Source: Lomentospora prolificans (Eukaryota; Ascomycota; Sordariomycetes; Microascales; Microascaceae). Taken from it: a stretch of DNA of 64,000 bases. The stretch spans positions 868,001 to 932,000 of the forward strand of contig JARFXM010000004.1 in assembly GCA_029532625.1 (NCBI GenBank). Direction: 5' to 3'. Positions 58,792 to 64,000 of the stretch are shown piece after piece (position 1 is the stretch's first letter; every line of letters starts with the position of its first letter). Position numbers and translations under genes: made by a program. The notes below the pieces were generated by a model, which ran no database searches, was not told where the DNA came from, and worked only from the letters and a program-made list of their open reading frames with translations.

Positions 58792-61700
58792 TTAATGCTG
58801 GGCATGGAAGTCCTCCCCCGTCATTTGGCTAATAGAGGGCAGGGTGGTGGCGTGTGATTCTGCTCCTTGACCATGCCCAAAGGGTTGACCTGGGCCATTG
58901 GAGATCATTGAGAATGGGTTTGGGAGACGTTGGAGCGGATCAAAGGCAGGGTTTGAGTTCGGGCCATGGGCCATATAACTAGCGTTGGGGGTACTTACCC
59001 GGCGACGCTGGGCCAGTCCGAGCCTTGAAACCTGGTTGTCGTCGAACGAAGGCCCTTGGCGCCCTGGGACTTGGCCAGTGCGGAAGGGATCCGTATTGAA
59101 ATACGCGCCAGGAGCCGGCTCATTCTCGATACGGGCAATCGAAGTTGAGATGCTAGGGAGGGGTTTGAAGCTGGCAGGGTTACGAGGCTCACTCAATAGG
59201 TGAGACATGTCACTTCGCGACCGCCCATGGCGGGGCTGAGGCGCAGACAGGGAGTGTGGCTCGAGATGCTCTGGGCGCTCCTCTTGTATCTGCTGGAATG
59301 CAGGCCTATGGACGAGGGCCGTTCGCCTAGTGCTGGGCGGGACGAATGGGCCGTCAAGAGCATCCTCAGCCTTCCGCTTCTCAACACGATTAGCTTCTTC
59401 AGTCACAACGATAGCAGGCTGCGAGCCGCGTCGGTGATTGAAGACGAAATGGTCTCCGATGGGTGGGATGGCATTGGCGATAGGAACGCCCATGGATTGC
59501 GTGCGACGGTGAGAGATCGACGATTTAGATCGACGCTTCTGAGGGCGGCGAGGGGCAACTGCTCCCTCAATATTGGGGAGAATCTCAATGTCGGGTAGTT
59601 GCAAGAGGTTGCCCGCATTGACCTCATCCCGGAGTTGCGCCATGATCTCCTTGATCTGCCCAGTCGTGTATCCGGCACCAGCCTGACCAGCGAGCCAATC
59701 GGGGACGGCGGTGCCAAGGGCAATGGCGTCCTCATCCTCCTCATCCTCCTCCTCTCCATCATCCTGATTTCTCTTGCGGCGCTGCTGCTCGCGTTTTCGG
59801 ATGCTCAAAGCCCAATCCTTCACGATCGGGCCCTCATTGGCGGCGGCGTTGCCGTCCGACCATGCTTGGATTCGATCAATCTGAACCAGAATGAGGTCTG
59901 CCTGCAGTTTTGCGTATTCAGGACCCTTCCTGTATCGTTCACGCTGGTAGTGCTTCCGGCAGTAGTGAACCCAGACTTCTTGGGGGATTGCTCGGGTGCA
60001 CAACTTGTTTCGGCCAAACACGTGTGAGATAAGCTTCCTCCTATCAGTGCCGGTGTCGCAGTTCTCGACACGCTCGCATCTAATGTGGAGGTTTTGCTCC
60101 CTCTGGCGGGGCATCGGTCCACTGGCCATTTTTGGGGGCCTGGCCAAGGATGGGAGAGTCGCGATGGGAGCTTGAGCTAGGAAGCCATGGTGCGTTTGAG
60201 GGTGGGGCTGCTGAGGTAGCGGCGCCTGTTTATTTGTCTGCTGTGAGGGAGGGGGAGGGAACACTCGCGCTGGATACGCAGGTCCGGAGGGTTGTGGCCT
60301 GAAGGCTGCAAAACTAGGGGCTGAGATAGCCCTCTTGTGCTTGTGGATGGGTTTTAGGTGAGATGAGTGCTGGGGGAATCGTGAGAGTGAATTTGGTAAG
60401 GGGTTGAGTGTGTCTTGGTGATCGTTGGATTGCTCAATCAAGTTCTCAGGATGTGGTTGGAGTCTAAGATGAAAAGTTAGTCCGGCAAAAGTTCCCTGTT
60501 CATATATTGCCCACGTTGTGATCATCTATCGGGAGCAACAGAGAGACCTGAAGACCCAGGAAGGAGCATTCTGTAGCCACGAGGCCCCCGCCTCAATGAG
60601 ATCAAGGACGTGTTCGCGACGTCCTCAGTAGATACACCGCGCCATTGGCTGAACGCTGTCGACATTTCCGACCACTCGGCCTGTACAAATTCATACCGCA
60701 ACCCCAATCACGAAAGTTAAAGAACTTACTGAGAGTTGTTTGAAGACGGGCTTTGGTGGGCCTCGCCTCTAGCAATTAGGAAAGCGTCCGACGGGCTGCT
60801 TGGACGGCGCGGTTCTACGCCGAGGGATCCAAGCCTAGGAGGTGTGCCGTTGTTGAGCTGAGGGAGGCCCCCTGAAGCAGGCCGGTCTTCACTGAGAACC
60901 AAAGCGTTGGCATTCCACCTCTCCTGTTCGCTGCGTTCTGACTTCTCCTCAATAGAGGGGATCTCGTTCAGCAAAGTGCTCACAGTGGGAGCCATGCTAA
61001 CCGTCGAGAACGAGGATATCCTCGAGTGGCCCCCTGACTGCGTCGATGGTGAGTACGACGACAAGCTGCTGTGACTATCCGAAAACTTGTGCTTGGGAGA
61101 CTTGGGACTGCCCATCGGCGAAGCAGGAGCGCCATGGTGACTCGGGAAGCTAGGCCTAAAGACTTCATTAACACCGTCCACAGGCAATAAGATGGCTGAA
61201 ACACATACTTCCTTGCGGTGAGTTGAGCATCCATCTCACTCGCGGTGCTGAGTCTAACAAAACAGTTAGCCAGTCACCCCTTTAAGCCCTTTTTTGAGGT
61301 CTCCCTGGGAGGACCTGGCCGATTACTACAAAATGCTTACCTTCGACCAGTGGATATCTCAAGCTGCGGGTTGATCTCGCCTAGAAAACCTGGCCTACAA
61401 ATTCCATGTCAGTCTGCGTCCTGCCGCGGTCTCCAACAAGATTCATGCCGCCACCGACATACTTAAAAGGCTGCGCGCTGGTCATAGGGGACACCAGGGC
61501 CGACGAGATCATGTCAGCGGGCGACGACTCGAGGGACGTCGTCCTCGAATGGCCGCTGGAAGGTGTGACTGCTGATAATGCGGAGAGCGACGTGGAGTCT
61601 AGGGAGTCGCTATAGATAGCCGGCTTCTGCGCCGATGGGAAAAACTTGGTATCCAAACTCAGAGGCAACGAGTAACCACCGGCATCCCATGGCGTCCGGC

Positions 61701-61887
61701 TCTTGAGCCCGAGTCGATAGTCGTTGGTGCTTCGCGGAGGGCTCTTCTCCGGCGAAGGGGTGGGCAGGCCCGCCCACGACACTGGAATCGATTCGACAGT
61801 ATGCTCTGGACACCGTTGGCTGGGGGGGTCTTGAGGTTCTTTCAAATTTGTTCCCGTTGAGGTATTCAGCAATGACGTGAGGTCCAT
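58792..61887 (-). CDS. Fungal-specific ORP1-like protein with conserved Cys/His-rich module
   Basis: Five exons (61887-61463, 61394-61341, 61253-61209, 61155-60730, 60463-58792) total 2622 nt, 873 residues. Introns are 68, 87, 53 and 266 nt, each GT..AG and restoring the frame. The junctions join conserved-looking strings such as PGFLGEINPQLEISTGRR and LSTASEMDAQLTARK. The first 420 residues are Ser/Pro-rich. At about 440-495 is a dense module: CERVENC, FGRNKLCTR and WVHYCRKHYQRERYRKG. Its Cys and His could bind zinc. An acidic run (EEEDEEDED) and a Ser/Pro-rich tail follow. The module is shared by fungal proteins annotated as ORP1-like, a name I recall from a rice-blast penetration gene; biochemical function is unknown to me. 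The start is the first ATG of exon 1. Confidence 0.82.
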
Positions 61888-64000
61888 TTCCTTCCCGCCG
61901 ACCTGTTGTCGAACTTTATTACCGTGTCCCGAAGGCGAGGTGGGATGTTGGGAGTGGTGGGCCGTCTTTGGCAGTATCCAGGCCGAAATAAGACACGAGG
62001 TTTCTCTCGCAACTTTTCTTCCTATCGTTTTGCTCTTCCGTCCGAAACTAAAACCAAATGATCCTGCACTTAGGTGGAGGCGTCTTTTAAAGAGAAACGA
62101 GAAATACGACCATCCGGTCTACGTCGGTGCCGTTATTGCTTCTCCTGTTATTGCCGCGTCGTCGGCACTTTGTGTTTAAAATCGAACAAGATTCGTATAA
62201 GTCGATTACGTGGTGATGTCGAAGCCGGTGGAGAACAGGTACCTCAACCCAAGACTAAGTATTAACATGTAATATCCGCCTGTCGACAACCCAAATTTCT
62301 ATTCTAATCGTCGACGAAAAAAAAAAAGAGAAATAACGCCGGTCGGGTGAGTGGGTGCGTGGTGGAGTTGGTGATGAATTGGCAAGGCGCTGTGCTGTTG
62401 ATGAACCCTTGGAGGGACGGAAGAGGGGCGGCGGGGGTGCAAAAGAGCCTGACGAAGGCGGTGATAGTGAAGCTTTTTGTGTCTGGATCAAGCCGAAAAA
62501 AGTGAAGCCAGGGTGGGCATGGCAAGCCGGCGACAGGGCACGCAAACCATATAAGTCCAAAGTCCTATTAGTTGAAGGAGATCGACGGAGGAGTGTCGCA
62601 CTGACAGCCCCAATGTGGATTGAAACACCCGAAACGCCAGTGAGCCAACAATGTTCTTGTCGACAACCCTGCGGTTGGAGTAGATTCGAACCCTCAGCTT
62701 GATCACCTAGAGGCCGTTCCCTAGCGTCGGATCGCCCACGAACCGAGGGGAAACAGGAAGTGTGGAAACGACAGGAAACCGACCCGGCGACCTCTTTCAC
62801 ACTTGCACCTCGAGGTTCCAGGGGCTTTCCTTTTAGGTGGTGGAGGGTGGGAGGGGCCAAGGGGAACGATTCCTAGACACGCCGCCCTCAGTAACTTCTG
62901 CGGTCAAGTCCTAGAAAGGAAAAGGAAAAGAGCGATGCCAAATGGAGCAGCTCCAGTTCGCTAGCTCGGCGTAGTGGGGTGTCGTTCCGATGAGAAGGAT
63001 TGAGGGAGGACTACACCGGAGGAGTAGGATGAATCGGCAAGAATCTCATGCCATAGCCACAAAGTGAGGAGGATTTGTGCTATTATTGGACGGATTGCGT
63101 GTAGATTGAGAGGGATGAAGAGAAAGCTAAAGCGCAGGAGGGCTTGGATGTAATCTGAATTGTTGACCAGCAACTAGTGGCACGGATGGATGAAGAGGAG
63201 AGAGGAAAATCCGATGATAGTCTGTCACCCAGGTGAGATGGGGAGAAAGGAAAAAAAAAAAAAAAAAAAAAGAAGATGCTATCGTCGGTCTTCCCAGATA
63301 GCAGGGAAGTTAGGATGAAAGGCGCCGTGCGGTGATGAGGATAGCGCTCCGGATTCGAATGCAACAGCCAGTCATGGCTGTGCGTCCAACGCATGAAAGT
63401 GTTGTATGCTCTGAAGACGCGAGTTGTTTGAAATGTACAGTGCAGTGAAGGTCCGGCGCAGCAGTCGAAGACAAGTGGACAGGGGAGACTGATCCACACC
63501 AGGCCGGAGAGCCAAATGCAGAAGAGGGGTCTTGTTCCAGCATCTACACCGCAGTCCCCTGCTGGCGATAAGACGGAGATTTACTGCTAGGTTAGCGCAA
63601 TCAGGTACCGGGTCCAGAGGCGGAAGAAGCTGGCTGATACTTGGAGGTTAAGGTTGAGACCACCAAGGAATGGGGGGACTATGTAGGGTCGCAGCAGGAG
63701 GCTCCTCTTGCTGCCGCAGACCGGCCTGATCGCAGTAGCTAGGCCAGGGTCATGCTGGTCATCTCATGGGCTACGTCGAACAGGGCAAGGGTGGATCACT
63801 TCATGCAATCCCCTCATCGCCCCTATGTTTGTGTGTTGGGGCGGAGTCCATAGGAATCATCCACCCCCAAGAGGAAGAGAAAAGAGAAAGGAAAGGGTAA
63901 AAAAAAAAGAAAAGAAAAAAAAATAGTCCGTGAATAGAGAGCTACCAGCTCCATCCATCCAGCACGCTCCTTGTCGATCGAGATCGGGAGGAACCTACGA
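61888..64000 (-). promoter_or_regulatory. Upstream region of the ORP1-like gene to the window edge
   Basis: This 2.1-kb stretch precedes the ORP1-like start codon. It contains A21 at 63251-63271 and an A/G-rich patch at 63868-63922. No protein gene is supported; frames at 62255-62860 (-) and 63083-63499 (-) lack motifs. A tRNA-like box-B string near 62684 was examined and rejected. Confidence 0.4.
63251..63271. repeat. Poly-A tract
   Basis: About twenty A in a row in the upstream region of the ORP1-like gene (poly-T on its strand). Confidence 0.85.

Noticed and set aside
58985..60027. Plus-strand frames of 72-142 codons over the ORP1-like exon
   Set aside because: They are shadows of the long minus-strand coding exon.
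60464..60729. Coding extension starting at an ATG at 60525 for the last ORP1-like exon
   Set aside because: The upstream exon ends at a GTAAGT donor and the CATCTTAG acceptor at 60464 restores the frame, so this stretch is better read as a 266-nt intron.
62640..62760. tRNA-like box B (GGTTCGAATC) on the minus strand
   Set aside because: The flanking bases do not form a 5-bp T stem, no matching box A lies at the right distance, and no 7-bp acceptor stem pairs across about 72-90 bases.

Overview
This looks like a chromosomal stretch from a filamentous ascomycete fungus, probably a Sordariomycete; the class is an inference. Most protein genes carry short introns (51-140 nt) with GT..AG ends and CTAAC-like branch sites. 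The proteins include fungal-type regulators: a Zn2Cys6 factor, the INO80 subunit Iec3 and an ORP1-like protein. Homopolymer and pyrimidine tracts are common near genes. I see no bacterial operon, rRNA, credible tRNA, CRISPR array or intact transposon.

Layout: 1-4150 has no supported gene. A Ras GTPase-activating protein (5255-9373, +) faces a cyclophilin-40 gene (10174-11355, -). A decayed gene remnant (12323-13200, -) lies next to a five-exon D-aminoacyl-tRNA deacylase (13504-14224, -). That gene diverges from the CCR4-NOT subunit Not3/Not5 (15427-17566, +). Gene-poor stretches of 7.3 and 6 kb flank a small two-finger C2H2 protein (24852-25483, +). A compact housekeeping block follows: NADP-isocitrate dehydrogenase (31453-33033, +), Iec3 (33958-35203, -), Myg1 (36835-37905, +) and the endosulfine Igo1 (38659-39297, -). 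After 8.2 kb without a supported gene come an SPX-domain membrane protein (47548-49301, +) and a Zn2Cys6 factor (51119-53355, -). After another 5.4 kb comes a five-exon ORP1-like protein (58792-61887, -).

The genes are independent eukaryotic units, not a pathway cluster. Loose themes are signalling and nutrient state (Ras-GAP, Igo1, SPX protein), gene expression (Not3, Iec3, two zinc-finger proteins), and protein or translation quality (Cyp40, Dtd). Exon-intron models were built by hand from splice signals, frame continuity and known family motifs. All multi-exon models given here sum to whole codons except Iec3, which needs a one-base shift in a C/G homopolymer.

The most interesting points are an isocitrate dehydrogenase carrying both a mitochondrial presequence and a C-terminal AKL peroxisomal signal; an SPX plus three-transmembrane protein resembling Vtc5 in plan; the Iec3 frameshift; a zinc cluster interrupted by a 415-nt intron; a frame-preserving 57-nt intron in Not3; and a perfect 15-bp hairpin in a cluster of smaller inverted repeats near 43.9-44.2 kb. 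I found no clear previously undescribed multi-gene system.
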